Below are positions 1 through 7,665 of a stretch of 64,000 nt of DNA, piece by piece; within the stretch, counting starts at the first letter, position 1, and each line of letters begins with the position of its first letter. This DNA is from Flavobacterium cucumis (GTDB lineage: Bacteria > Bacteroidota > Bacteroidia > Flavobacteriales > Flavobacteriaceae), in the NCBI RefSeq assembly GCF_900148835.1, contig NZ_FRYK01000003.1:124001-188000 (forward strand), given 5' to 3'. The notes under the pieces are model-generated. The model made no database searches. It worked only from the letters and a program-made list of their open reading frames with translations, and was not told the DNA's origin. The translations under genes were made by a program, and so were the position numbers.

Positions 1-177
1 TTTGCTTTCGCCTCGATTGTAATGACGTATTTTGGTGTGAATTTTCATTTGAGCGGTTTACACAGTTATGCTTCAGGTGAAAAACAAAGTGTTACGTATT
101 ATATTTATATCGCTATTGTGGTTGCTATTATTTCAGCATTGGCTTATTTTCCCTATAAGAAGTATTACAAGAAATAA
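1..177 (+). CDS. ccsA: Cytochrome c biogenesis protein CcsA/CcsBA, C-terminal end (5' truncated)
   Basis: The window opens inside a reading frame that ends at TAA 175-177, so only the last 58 residues are visible. The segment MTYFGVNFHLSGLHSYASG matches the C-terminal end of the CcsA haem-handling protein, which in Bacteroidota is usually fused to ResB/CcsB. It is followed by one hydrophobic helix and a lysine-rich tail (PYKKYYKK), as expected for the last membrane segment. The protein would work in the System II pathway that delivers haem to apocytochromes c at the outer face of the inner membrane. The assignment rests on a short segment. The catalytic WWD motif lies outside the window, and a fused CcsBA cannot be told from a separate CcsA here. 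Confidence 0.72.
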   Translation, partial: FAFASIVMTYFGVNFHLSGLHSYASGEKQSVTYYIYIAIVVAIISALAYFPYKKYYKK

Positions 178-204
178 GATACTATGATACTATAATGAAG
201 AAAA

Positions 205-237
205 GAGGCTGTTCATAATTTGAACAGCCTCTTTTTT
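205..237. terminator. Bidirectional intrinsic terminator
   Basis: An 11-bp perfect stem (GAGGCTGTTCA, 205-215, with TGAACAGCCTC, 221-231) has a 5-nt loop, a T-run on the right and an A-run on the left. It sits between two convergent genes and can end both. Its T-run runs into the stop codon of the antiporter gene. Confidence 0.9.
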
Positions 238-1693
238 ATTTAAGAATCGTTTTGATTTTCTCTATTTCATTTTCATTGGATGAAATTACGTTTAGCAAGT
301 CTTTGGCCTTAATTTCAGTGGCACCACTTGGAGTCAAATATTTGTTATCTCTTTTAATCATGGTGATTACAGAAGTTTTAGGAAATGCTAAATCGACAAT
401 CTTTTTACCAATAATGGAACTGTTTGGTGAAATTTCAATTTGTTCGAAAACGTTTTTCGGAATTTCTAGGATTAAAGCTTCGTTTGGACGAATTGGTTTT
501 ATGTTTTCAGGCATAGATACTTTCAACCATTTAGCTACAACCGATAAAGTAGTTCCTTGAAATAAAATCGAACTTAACGAAATGAAAAATACGATGTTAA
601 AAATCATATCGGCTTTGTCAATTCCTGCAATTAGAGGATAAGTAGCAAATACAATTGGAACCGCACCTCTTAGACCTACCCAAGAAATATATAACTTTTG
701 TTTCAATCGCATTTTAAAAGGAATGGTACTTATGAAAACACTTAATGGTCGTGCGACAAGAATTAAGAATAATGAAATTAATAATCCTATTCCAAAAACA
801 TCATACACATGAGAAGGATAAACTAGTAATCCGAGTGTCAAGAATAATACAATTTGCATTAACCAAGCCAAACCATCAAACATTTTTAAAATAGCTTTTT
901 TGTGAATTAAATCTTGATTACCTAAGTAAACCGCACAAAAATAAATGGCCAAGAACCCATTTCCTCCAATAGCATCAGTTGCTGAGAACGTTAAAAACAT
1001 TAAGGCTATAACTAAAATAGGGTATAGTCCTTCGAAGTCTAAACTGATTTTGTTAATGATGAGTTTGCTTAATTTTCCAAATAAAAATCCGGCAATGGCT
1101 CCGATACTCATTTGTTTTAAAAATAGTGGAATCAAATCATACACTTCTTTATCCTGATTGACTACTAAACTCAAAAAGGCTATGGTTAAAACATATGCCA
1201 TTGGGTCGTTACTTCCGCTTTCTAATTCTAATGTAGGTCTCAAATTGTGCTTCAGTGCTAAACTTTTTGATCTTAAAATCGAAAATACGGCTGCTGCATC
1301 TGTTGAGGAGACAATAGAGCCTAATAATAAACTTTCGAAAATAGTAAAATCGGTAACTGCCCAAACAAAAGCTCCTAATGAAAAAGCAGTCAATAAAACC
1401 CCGACTGTGGAAAGCACCAAGCCCTCTTTTAGGATGGGTTTTACCGCTGTCCAGTTGGTGTCCAAACCACCCGAAAACAAGATAAAGTTAAGCGATACAA
1501 TCCCAATAAACTGTGCATATTCTGGATTATCAAAATGAATTCCTCCAATACCTTCCGAACCTGATAACATTCCGATTGCTAAGAATAAGACTAAGGTGGG
1601 AACCCCAAATTTATACGAAGTTTTACCAGCAAGAATACTTATCAATAAAAGAATCGAGCCTACAAACAAAAAATTTTCTATCGTTAAACTCAT
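236..1693 (-). CDS. Potassium/proton antiporter, CPA1 family, with C-terminal RCK_C domain
   Basis: This 485-aa inner-membrane protein has about twelve hydrophobic segments in residues 1-395, including the Na+/H+-exchanger-type stretch FILFSGGLDTNW near residue 70 and SSTDAAAVFSIL near 130. A soluble tail of about 90 residues looks like a TrkA-C (RCK_C) ligand-binding domain. The arrangement matches CvrA/NhaP2-type K+/H+ antiporters, which expel K+ or Na+ in exchange for protons. The gene is the second of a two-gene minus-strand unit: the Usp-like gene upstream ends 5 nt before this ATG. The ion specificity (K+ versus Na+) cannot be settled from sequence. The stop codon overlaps the terminator T-run. 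Confidence 0.88.
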   Translation of the reverse strand: MSLTIENFLFVGSILLLISILAGKTSYKFGVPTLVLFLAIGMLSGSEGIGGIHFDNPEYAQFIGIVSLNFILFSGGLDTNWTAVKPILKEGLVLSTVGVLLTAFSLGAFVWAVTDFTIFESLLLGSIVSSTDAAAVFSILRSKSLALKHNLRPTLELESGSNDPMAYVLTIAFLSLVVNQDKEVYDLIPLFLKQMSIGAIAGFLFGKLSKLIINKISLDFEGLYPILVIALMFLTFSATDAIGGNGFLAIYFCAVYLGNQDLIHKKAILKMFDGLAWLMQIVLFLTLGLLVYPSHVYDVFGIGLLISLFLILVARPLSVFISTIPFKMRLKQKLYISWVGLRGAVPIVFATYPLIAGIDKADMIFNIVFFISLSSILFQGTTLSVVAKWLKVSMPENIKPIRPNEALILEIPKNVFEQIEISPNSSIIGKKIVDLAFPKTSVITMIKRDNKYLTPSGATEIKAKDLLNVISSNENEIEKIKTILK

Positions 1694-1698
1694 GTGTA

Positions 1699-2505
1699 TT
1701 ATTTTGGAATTATTATTAAAGGAAAAGCGGCTTTTTTAATCAAATTATCGATGGATAATCTTCTGAAAAACAAATCAAAAAGATTTCTTGGTCCTTTTTG
1801 TACTACTAAAAAGCCAGAAGTAAAATCCATTTGGTTTTTGAAATCCGAATTGGCAAAATTTCCAACAATAATTTTTGTGGATGTATTGTATTTTTGATAT
1901 AACTCTTCTAATGATTTCAAGTGGGTTTCTATTTCAAAATAATCATCTTCGTCATCAATGTGAGTGAAAAAAACAATTTTTTTGACCTGATTTTTCAATG
2001 AGTTCAGTAAATGTTCTAGTTGCGAATGATTAATTTCAAACTTGGGATGCGAAGCAAAATATAAGGTTTCGGGCATGTTGTAGCTGAAATCTTGAGGTAA
2101 TGCAATCAAAAGCGAATTTGTTTCTTCAATAATTTTTAAGATGGTGCTTTTCGTGAAAAAACGCTCAAATTCTTCTTTTTCTTTTTGTTTTACAATTACC
2201 CAATCACAAACCGACGAATCATGAAGGCTTTCTAAGTAATTCACAACGTTTTTTTCCGTAATTTCACATTCAATATCATGAGTTTTTAAATCGATGATTT
2301 CGTTTATTTTTGCAATAGCTTCTTTTTTTTCAACTTCCAAAATTTTTTTTTTGGTTTCTGAATCGGTGAAAGAAGGAATCAAGCAATCGGTTTGATGGAC
2401 GAGGAGTAAATTACTGTTTATTTCAGTAGCTAAATTGTTACTAAAGTTTATTAGTTTTTCATTGTCCTCAGAAAATTCAAATAGTGTAATAGTTCTGTTT
2501 CGCAT
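1699..2505 (-). CDS. Universal-stress-protein-like protein (UspA fold)
   Basis: A 268-aa soluble protein. The N-terminal half resembles a Usp domain (start TITLFEFSEDNEKLINFSNNLA, then the core strand NLLLVHQ). The C-terminal half ends in AAFPLIIIPK, the usual final Usp strand, so it reads as a degenerate tandem Usp. No clear ATP-binding G-2x-G-9x-G(S/T) motif is visible, so it may not bind nucleotide. It starts the operon with the K+/H+ antiporter (5-nt gap), an association that suggests a role in ion or envelope stress. The ATG at 2505 is the first in-frame start. Family-level confidence is good; function is inferred only. Confidence 0.7.
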   Translation of the reverse strand: MRNRTITLFEFSEDNEKLINFSNNLATEINSNLLLVHQTDCLIPSFTDSETKKKILEVEKKEAIAKINEIIDLKTHDIECEITEKNVVNYLESLHDSSVCDWVIVKQKEKEEFERFFTKSTILKIIEETNSLLIALPQDFSYNMPETLYFASHPKFEINHSQLEHLLNSLKNQVKKIVFFTHIDDEDDYFEIETHLKSLEELYQKYNTSTKIIVGNFANSDFKNQMDFTSGFLVVQKGPRNLFDLFFRRLSIDNLIKKAAFPLIIIPK

Positions 2506-2601
2506 AGAATTTCAATTTGTTACAAAATACAAATTATTTCTTTTTTAACTTATGTTTAGCATGTTAAACTTAATTTAAAATTTAACTTTGAAATAAAAAA
2601 G

Positions 2602-3195
2602 ATGAAGAAATTAGTAACCTTGTTTTCAGTAGCAGCATTGTTTTTTAGCTGTCAAAATCAGGCACAAAAAAAACAAACGACTACTCAAACAGCAATCACA
2701 ACCCCTATGGCAAAAGAAACCATTTACCAGTTTAAAGTAGAAGATTTGAGTGGCGATACTTTTGATTTTTCCACCTTAAAAGGAAAGAAAATCTTAGTAG
2801 TTAACACCGCTTCTGAATGTGGTTTAACACCGCAATACGAACAATTACAAGCAATCTACGAGAAATACAAAGACAAAAACTTCGTAATTGTAGGTTTTCC
2901 AGCGAATAATTTTGGAGCACAAGAACCAGGAAGTAATGCTGAAATTGCTACTTTCTGTCAACAAAATTATGGTGTTTCGTTTCCTATGATGGCTAAAATT
3001 TCGGTAAAAGGAGGAGACATGCATCCGGTGTACCAATTCTTAACGCAAAAAGCTAAAAACGGATTAGAAGACAGTGAAGTACAATGGAATTTCCAAAAAT
3101 ACTTAATCAATGAAAATGGTGAATTAGCTAAAGTAGTTTCTCCAAGAACATTGCCAACCGATGCTGAAATCGTAAATTGGATTGAAGGGAAATAA
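2602..3195 (+). CDS. Glutathione peroxidase family lipoprotein (thioredoxin-dependent peroxidase type)
   Basis: This 197-aa protein begins with a lipoprotein signal (lipobox LFFSC, Cys17) and a Gln/Thr-rich linker, then a complete GPx domain. The catalytic tetrad is visible: Cys73 (NTASECGLTPQY), Gln107 (GAQEPG), Trp162 and Asn163 (QWNF). A second cysteine, Cys119 in TFCQQNYG, is at the position of the resolving cysteine of 2-Cys, thioredoxin-using GPx enzymes such as yeast Gpx3. Reduction by thioredoxin rather than glutathione is therefore likely. The lipoprotein anchor places it in the periplasm, where it would remove peroxides. A -7 element TAACTTTG lies at 2583-2590, only 11 nt before the ATG. 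Confidence 0.9.
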   Translation: MKKLVTLFSVAALFFSCQNQAQKKQTTTQTAITTPMAKETIYQFKVEDLSGDTFDFSTLKGKKILVVNTASECGLTPQYEQLQAIYEKYKDKNFVIVGFPANNFGAQEPGSNAEIATFCQQNYGVSFPMMAKISVKGGDMHPVYQFLTQKAKNGLEDSEVQWNFQKYLINENGELAKVVSPRTLPTDAEIVNWIEGK

Positions 3196-3226
3196 TTTAG
3201 TATTCAGTATTCAGTGTTCAGTATAT

Positions 3227-3270
3227 AGTGTTCAGTTTGTTCTTTTTTAGAATACTGAACACTTTTTTTA
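3227..3270. terminator. Terminator built from an inverted TTCAGT-type repeat
   Basis: AGTGTTCAGT (3227-3236) pairs with ACTGAACACT (3254-3263), followed by a T-run. Before it are two further partial copies of the TATTCAGT/GTTCAGT unit. It separates the convergent GPx and acetyltransferase genes. Confidence 0.75.
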
Positions 3271-3762
3271 TAATATCTTTTGAACAAATACCGAATGTAA
3301 CCATCTGTTAAACTTAAATCCTGTTTCTTTAAGGAATCCAACTTCTTCGAAACCAAATTTCTTATGAAAATCGATGCTATTCGTATTTTCAGAATCGATA
3401 ACACCAATCATCGTATGAAGGTTTTGTTTTTTTGCTCTTTCAATTAATTCGGTTAGTAGTAGCTTGCCAATGCCTTTGCCAATACAATTCTTATTCGCAT
3501 AAACCGAATGTTCTACTGTGAATTTATACGCTTCTCTAAATCGGAATTCACTATAAAAACCAAAACCTATTACTTCATTGTTCAATTCGGCTACAATTAC
3601 TGGGAAACCTTTTTGTAATTTTTCATCAAAAATAGCTTCTTGAGTGGCTAAGGTTCGCACGTTATAATCATATAAGGCAGTCGAATTCAAAATAGCATCA
3701 TTGATGATGTCTAAAATGGCTGGGCAATCTTGTGTTTGATAGTCTCTAATTTTTATCTCCAT
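3268..3762 (-). CDS. GNAT N-acetyltransferase, phosphinothricin acetyltransferase-like
   Basis: A 164-aa single-domain GNAT. It starts IRDYQTQDCPAILDIINDAI, typical of the PAT/YncA (MnaT) branch. The acetyl-CoA loop is read as GKGIGKLLLTELIERA, and the C-terminal half has NTNSIDFHKKFGFEEVGFLKETGFKF, the signature NxxSIxxHxxxGF of phosphinothricin/methionine-sulfoximine acetyltransferases. It would acetylate a small amine or amino-acid analogue in the cytoplasm; the natural substrate is unknown. The gene stands alone, convergent with the peroxidase gene and divergent from menD. Confidence 0.85.
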   Translation of the reverse strand: MEIKIRDYQTQDCPAILDIINDAILNSTALYDYNVRTLATQEAIFDEKLQKGFPVIVAELNNEVIGFGFYSEFRFREAYKFTVEHSVYANKNCIGKGIGKLLLTELIERAKKQNLHTMIGVIDSENTNSIDFHKKFGFEEVGFLKETGFKFNRWLHSVFVQKIL

Positions 3763-3812
3763 TTCGTTAAGAAATTATAAGGGTAAAAGTACTAAAAACC
3801 TTTTCAACTTCG

Positions 3813-3820
3813 TAACTTTG
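3813..3820 (+). promoter_or_regulatory. menD promoter, -7 element
   Basis: TAACTTTG matches the Bacteroidota -7 consensus TAnnTTTG and lies 24 nt before the menD ATG. No good TTG is seen at the -33 position. Confidence 0.5.
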
Positions 3821-3843
3821 TAGTTCAGTTATTTTTTTTAAAA

Positions 3844-5496
3844 ATGATGTATCCAAAAATTCCTTTAGCGCAAAGCATTATTGAAATTTGCCAACAAAAA
3901 GGAGTCCAACATATCGTAATTTCACCTGGTTCTCGTAATGCACCTTTGACTATTGGATTTACTAATAATCCATATTTTAAATGTTACAGTATAGCTGATG
4001 AGCGATGTGCTGCATTTTTTGCTTTGGGAATTGCCCAACAAATTCAGAAGCCTGTAGCTGTTGTTTGTACTTCAGGTTCTGCGGTGTTGAATTATTATCC
4101 TGCAGTGGCAGAAGCATTTTATAGTCAAATTCCTTTAGTCGTTGTTTCGGCAGATAGGCCTCAAAGTAAGATTGATATTGGCGACGGACAAACCATTCGT
4201 CAGGAAAATGTAATGGGAAATCATTGTTTATACAATGCTAATTTGCGAGAAGATGCTTCGGCTGAAAACGACCATCACATTCAAATGGCATTGCATGTTG
4301 CGGTTACCCAAAAAGGTCCAGTACACATCAATGCTCCTTTTGAAGAACCTTTGTATGAAACGGTTACGGAATTACAAGTAAACCCCGAAATTATCGAATT
4401 TATTACTGAAGACAAACATTTTTCTCTCGGTAATAACACAAAAGAAACTTGGAACAAAGCCACTAAGAAATTGGTTTTAGTAGGAGAGTTGTTTCCAAAT
4501 TCTTTAGAACAAAAGTATTTAGATATTTTAGCGCATGACCCAAGTGTGGTGGTATTGACTGAAAAAACATCGAATTTACATCATCCTACATTCATTAATC
4601 AAATTGATACGTTGATTACACCATTTGACGATGAAGATTTCAAAGCGTTTCAACCTGAAATTCTTTTAACTTTTGGAGGAATGGTCGTTTCGAAACGTAT
4701 CAAAGCGTTTTTACGAAAATATAAACCAGTACACCATTGGCATGTGGATGAATTACGTGCATATGATACTTTTGGGGCGCTTACCTTTCATTATGAAACT
4801 AAAATCAATACGTTTTTGAATCAGTTATTGACTGTAGATACAATGGAAAGTTCCTATAAATCAAGTATTGCCACCATTTGGAAAGATAGAGTAACGAAAC
4901 AGGAAGAATATACAGCAAAAATCCCGTTTTCGGATTTTAAAGTGTTTGATTTTATTTGTCAAAACCTGCCAACTAATAGTCAGTTACAAGTTAGTAATAG
5001 TTCGGCGATACGTTATTTGCAGTTGTTTGATTTAGACAGCAGTTTACAAGTTTTTTGCAACCGTGGTACCAGTGGAATTGATGGTAGTACTTCAACAGCC
5101 ATTGGAGCTGCTTTAGCGTCTGATTTGCCGACGATCTTGATTACAGGCGATATTAGTTTTTTGTACGACAGTAATGCTTTATGGAACAATTACATTCCAA
5201 AAAACTTCAAAATCATTTTGTTAAACAATAGTGGTGGTGGCATTTTCAGAATTCTACCAGGGCATCAAGAAACAGAAACGTTTAATAGGTATTTCGAAAC
5301 TTCGCATCAATTAAACGCCTCCCATTTAGCTAATATGTATGGATTGGATTATTTTGAAGCGAATGATGAAACTTCACTACAGCAACAATACTCAGCATTT
5401 CTAAACCAAAACGAAAAACCAAGTATTCTAGAAATTTTCACGCCTGAGAAAGTGAATAATGGAATTTTGTTGGCATTTTTTAGCCAATTAAGTTAA
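3844..5496 (+). CDS. menD: 2-succinyl-5-enolpyruvyl-6-hydroxy-3-cyclohexene-1-carboxylate synthase (MenD)
   Basis: A 550-aa thiamine-diphosphate enzyme that condenses isochorismate with 2-oxoglutarate in menaquinone synthesis. The N-terminal ISPGSRNAPLTIGF (residues 27-40), the PLVVVSADRP strand and GDGQTIRQENVMGNH are MenD signatures. The ThDP-binding motif starts at GDISFLYDSNAL (about residue 435) and ends in LLNNSGGGIFRILPG. Full length for the family. Two ATG codons are adjacent (3844 and 3847), so the first residue is uncertain by one. No other men gene is within reach. Menaquinone is the usual quinone of Flavobacterium and would feed the type II NADH dehydrogenase encoded at 9859. Confidence 0.96.
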   Translation: MMYPKIPLAQSIIEICQQKGVQHIVISPGSRNAPLTIGFTNNPYFKCYSIADERCAAFFALGIAQQIQKPVAVVCTSGSAVLNYYPAVAEAFYSQIPLVVVSADRPQSKIDIGDGQTIRQENVMGNHCLYNANLREDASAENDHHIQMALHVAVTQKGPVHINAPFEEPLYETVTELQVNPEIIEFITEDKHFSLGNNTKETWNKATKKLVLVGELFPNSLEQKYLDILAHDPSVVVLTEKTSNLHHPTFINQIDTLITPFDDEDFKAFQPEILLTFGGMVVSKRIKAFLRKYKPVHHWHVDELRAYDTFGALTFHYETKINTFLNQLLTVDTMESSYKSSIATIWKDRVTKQEEYTAKIPFSDFKVFDFICQNLPTNSQLQVSNSSAIRYLQLFDLDSSLQVFCNRGTSGIDGSTSTAIGAALASDLPTILITGDISFLYDSNALWNNYIPKNFKIILLNNSGGGIFRILPGHQETETFNRYFETSHQLNASHLANMYGLDYFEANDETSLQQQYSAFLNQNEKPSILEIFTPEKVNNGILLAFFSQLS

Positions 5497-5624
5497 TTTC
5501 TTTAAAGTTTATGTCTCAAATTGTTTTTATTAAATGGTATAAATTTAATGTGTCATCTTTACTGTAAAAGAAAAGAATTCATTAAAAAATAGCAAAAAAA
5601 ATATGTTTTTAAAAAAGAAAACTT

Positions 5625-5632
5625 TAAATTTG
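5625..5632 (+). promoter_or_regulatory. Promoter -7 element of the DUF2853 gene
   Basis: TAAATTTG matches TAnnTTTG and is 29 nt before the ATG at 5662. The -33 region is T-rich without a clear TTG. Confidence 0.45.
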
Positions 5633-5661
5633 AGTGTTAACAACTAAAAAATAATAAAATT

Positions 5662-6003
5662 ATGAGTAAAAGAGATGAATTAATTACCAAGTATGCCGCT
5701 GATTTGAAAGAAAAGTGTGGTGTTACTGCCGATATGGATTTTTTGACTAAGGTAGTAATTGGGTGTGGTCCTTCAATTTATAATCCAGATTCTTCAACAG
5801 TATCAGGTTCAGACTCTAAAGAATTGGAAACTGTAAAAAATAATTTTCTTATCAAGAAATTAGGATTAAAAGATAGTCCTGATTTAGATAAAGGAATTGA
5901 GGCTGTCATAGAGCAATATGGAAAATCGAATAAAAATAAGTATAGAGCCGTGGTTTATTATTTATTAGCTAAGCACTTTAAAAAAGAATCGGTATATAAA
6001 TAA
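5662..6003 (+). CDS. DUF2853 family protein
   Basis: A 113-aa soluble, charged protein starting MSKRDELITKYAADLKEK and ending in a helix with the motif KYRAVVYYLLAKHF. This matches the small DUF2853 family found across Bacteroidota and Proteobacteria, whose function is unknown. It has no signal peptide or membrane segment and a lysine-rich surface. The gene is monocistronic: a -7 element lies 29 nt before the ATG and a hairpin terminator follows at 6070-6102. The central stretch NPDSSTVSGSDSKELETVKNN looks like a flexible loop. Confidence 0.8.
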   Translation: MSKRDELITKYAADLKEKCGVTADMDFLTKVVIGCGPSIYNPDSSTVSGSDSKELETVKNNFLIKKLGLKDSPDLDKGIEAVIEQYGKSNKNKYRAVVYYLLAKHFKKESVYK

Positions 6004-6069
6004 AAAAATGTTTATTGCTCTTCATTAGAAGACTTTTATGAAATTTTCTATTGAAGAGTATTCCTATGT

Positions 6070-6102
6070 AAAGATGTAATGTTTTAATTGCATCTTTTTT
6101 TT
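6070..6102 (+). terminator. Intrinsic terminator of the DUF2853 gene
   Basis: AAAGATG (6070-6076) pairs with CATCTTT (6091-6097), closed by an AT-rich loop and followed by a long T-run. Confidence 0.75.
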
Positions 6103-6134
6103 ATGACTTAACTTAAAAAGAAAAGGGGGTAAAA

Positions 6135-6200
6135 GCAAAAAAGTCGAGGTGGAGCCCCCGACTTTTTAAATGAACGTGTAACCACATTTCTGTGTCGTTC
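6135..6200 (-). ncRNA. Candidate small RNA with two hairpins
   Basis: On the minus strand a promoter match (-33 TTG, + strand 6232-6234; 19-bp spacer; -7 TACATTTG, 6205-6212) predicts a start near 6198-6200. The transcript would begin with GAACG (6200-6196), which pairs with CGTTC (6176-6172). Inside is a CACA/TGTG stem closed by a GAAA tetraloop (6187-6190). A strong terminator follows: a stem of AAAAAGTCG with CGACTTTTT (6137-6167) and a T-run. Total length is about 65 nt. There is no reading frame. It does not match any RNA family I can name with certainty; the Flavo-1 motif is one to test. It could instead be a structured element of the opposite strand. Confidence 0.55.
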
Positions 6201-6204
6201 GGTG

Positions 6205-6234
6205 CAAATGTAAGTCCATTTCTGCAATAAACAA
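6205..6234 (-). promoter_or_regulatory. Promoter of the candidate small RNA
   Basis: On the minus strand, TTG at 6234-6232 and TACATTTG at 6212-6205 are separated by 19 bp, the same spacing as the SRP RNA and both receptor promoters in this window. Confidence 0.6.
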
Positions 6235-6296
6235 GTTTTTTTTTAAATTAATTTAAAAAGTTAGGATTTAACGTTCGTTAAAAAGTTTTTTCTTCC

Positions 6297-6304
6297 TATT
6301 TTTG
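6297..6304 (+). promoter_or_regulatory. Promoter -7 element of the oxoamine synthase gene
   Basis: TATTTTTG matches TAnnTTTG 28 nt before the ATG at 6332. Confidence 0.5.
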
Positions 6305-6331
6305 CTGCGTTTTTAACACCAATTATATATC

Positions 6332-7591
6332 ATGGTAAAAGATTTATTCGAAAGAATTCAAAACAATAAAGGTCCGTTAGGAAAATGGGCTTCACAAGCA
6401 GAAGGATATTATGTATTTCCAAAATTAGAAGGAGAATTAGGCCCAAGAATGATGTTTCATGGGAAAGAAATTTTAAATTGGAGTATTAATGATTATCTAG
6501 GATTAGCAAATCATCCAGAGGTTAGAAAAGCTGATGAAGAAGCAGCTAAGCAATTTGGAGCGGCCTATCCAATGGGGGCTCGTATGATGAGTGGTCATAC
6601 GAATTATCACGAACAATTAGAGAATGAATTAGCTGCTTTTGTTAATAAAGAGTCGGCTTATTTATTGAATTTTGGGTATCAAGGTATCATGTCTTGTATT
6701 GATGCATTAGTTACGAAAAATGATATTATTGTTTATGATGTAGATGCTCATGCTTGTATCATTGATGGAGTACGTTTGCATATGGGTAAACGATTTACTT
6801 ACAAGCACAATGATTTAGAGAGTATGGAGAAAAACCTACAACGTGCAACTAAAATGGCTGAAGAGACTGGAGGTGGTATTTTATTTATTACTGAAGGCGT
6901 TTTTGGAATGCGAGGGCAACAAGGTAAATTGAAAGAAATTGTAGCTTTAAAAGAAAAATACAATTTCCGTTTACTTGTAGACGATGCACATGGTTTTGGG
7001 ACACTTGGAAAAACTGGAGCAGGAGCAGGAGAAGAACAAGGATGTCAAGACGGAATAGATGTGTATTTTTCTACATTTGCTAAGTCAATGGCAAGTATTG
7101 GTGCTTTTCTAGCAGCAGATAAAGATGTGATTGATTATTTGAAATATAATTTACGTTCTCAAATGTTTGCAAAGGCATTGCCAATGATTCAAACTATTGG
7201 AGCTTTAAAGCGTCTTCAACTGTTGCGCGATAATCCAGGTTTAAAAGATAAATTATGGGAAAATGTTAATGCATTACAAAATGGATTAAAAGAGCGAGGC
7301 TTTAACATTGGAGATACTAATACTTGTGTAACTCCCGTATATTTAGAAGGTTCTATTCCAGAAGCTATGGTTATGGTGAATGATTTACGTGAAAATTATG
7401 GAATTTTCCTTTCTATTGTAGTGTATCCTGTAATTCCAAAGGGAATTATCTTATTGAGAATGATTCCTACTGCATCTCACACCATTGCTGATATCAATGA
7501 AACGTTATCCGCATTTGAAGCTATTCGTGAGAAATTAATTAACGGAACTTACAAGAAAATTGCAGAAGCTAACGTGCAAAATGTAGAGTAG
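6332..7591 (+). CDS. Alpha-oxoamine synthase (serine palmitoyltransferase / KBL / BioF family)
   Basis: A 419-aa PLP enzyme. It has the N-terminal NWSINDYLGLANHPEV, the aromatic/His region around DVDAHACIIDGVRLH, LLVDDAHGFGTLGKTGAG (Asp that holds the PLP pyridine nitrogen) and the Schiff-base lysine in YFSTFAKSMASIGAF. Enzymes of this family condense an acyl thioester with an amino acid, losing CO2. In Bacteroidota this form with the start KDLFERIQNNKGPLGKWASQAEGYYVFP is usually a serine palmitoyltransferase or the related cysteate acyltransferase of sulfonolipid synthesis; it is often mis-named glycine C-acetyltransferase. Which amino acid is used cannot be decided by eye. Monocistronic, with its own promoter and terminator. 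Confidence 0.85.
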   Translation: MVKDLFERIQNNKGPLGKWASQAEGYYVFPKLEGELGPRMMFHGKEILNWSINDYLGLANHPEVRKADEEAAKQFGAAYPMGARMMSGHTNYHEQLENELAAFVNKESAYLLNFGYQGIMSCIDALVTKNDIIVYDVDAHACIIDGVRLHMGKRFTYKHNDLESMEKNLQRATKMAEETGGGILFITEGVFGMRGQQGKLKEIVALKEKYNFRLLVDDAHGFGTLGKTGAGAGEEQGCQDGIDVYFSTFAKSMASIGAFLAADKDVIDYLKYNLRSQMFAKALPMIQTIGALKRLQLLRDNPGLKDKLWENVNALQNGLKERGFNIGDTNTCVTPVYLEGSIPEAMVMVNDLRENYGIFLSIVVYPVIPKGIILLRMIPTASHTIADINETLSAFEAIREKLINGTYKKIAEANVQNVE

Positions 7592-7610
7592 TTTGCAACT
7601 AAATTATATA

Positions 7611-7652
7611 AATATCCCCAAATTTCATTTGATATTTGGGGATATTTTTTTG
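7611..7652 (+). terminator. Intrinsic terminator after the oxoamine synthase gene
   Basis: ATATCCCCAAAT (7612-7623) pairs with ATTTGGGGATAT (7634-7645), followed by a T-run. Confidence 0.85.
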
Positions 7653-7665
7653 GTTACTTGTGATT

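Larger units (their letters stand above)
6004..6331. other. 328-bp intergenic region
   Basis: No protein gene. It holds the DUF2853 terminator, a candidate minus-strand small RNA with its own promoter and terminator, and the promoter of the oxoamine synthase gene. Confidence 0.7.

Noticed and set aside
6332-7591. Glycine C-acetyltransferase (kbl) name for the oxoamine synthase
   Set aside because: The N-terminal sequence and lack of an adjacent tdh gene fit the serine palmitoyltransferase-type Bacteroidota clade better, so no symbol was given.
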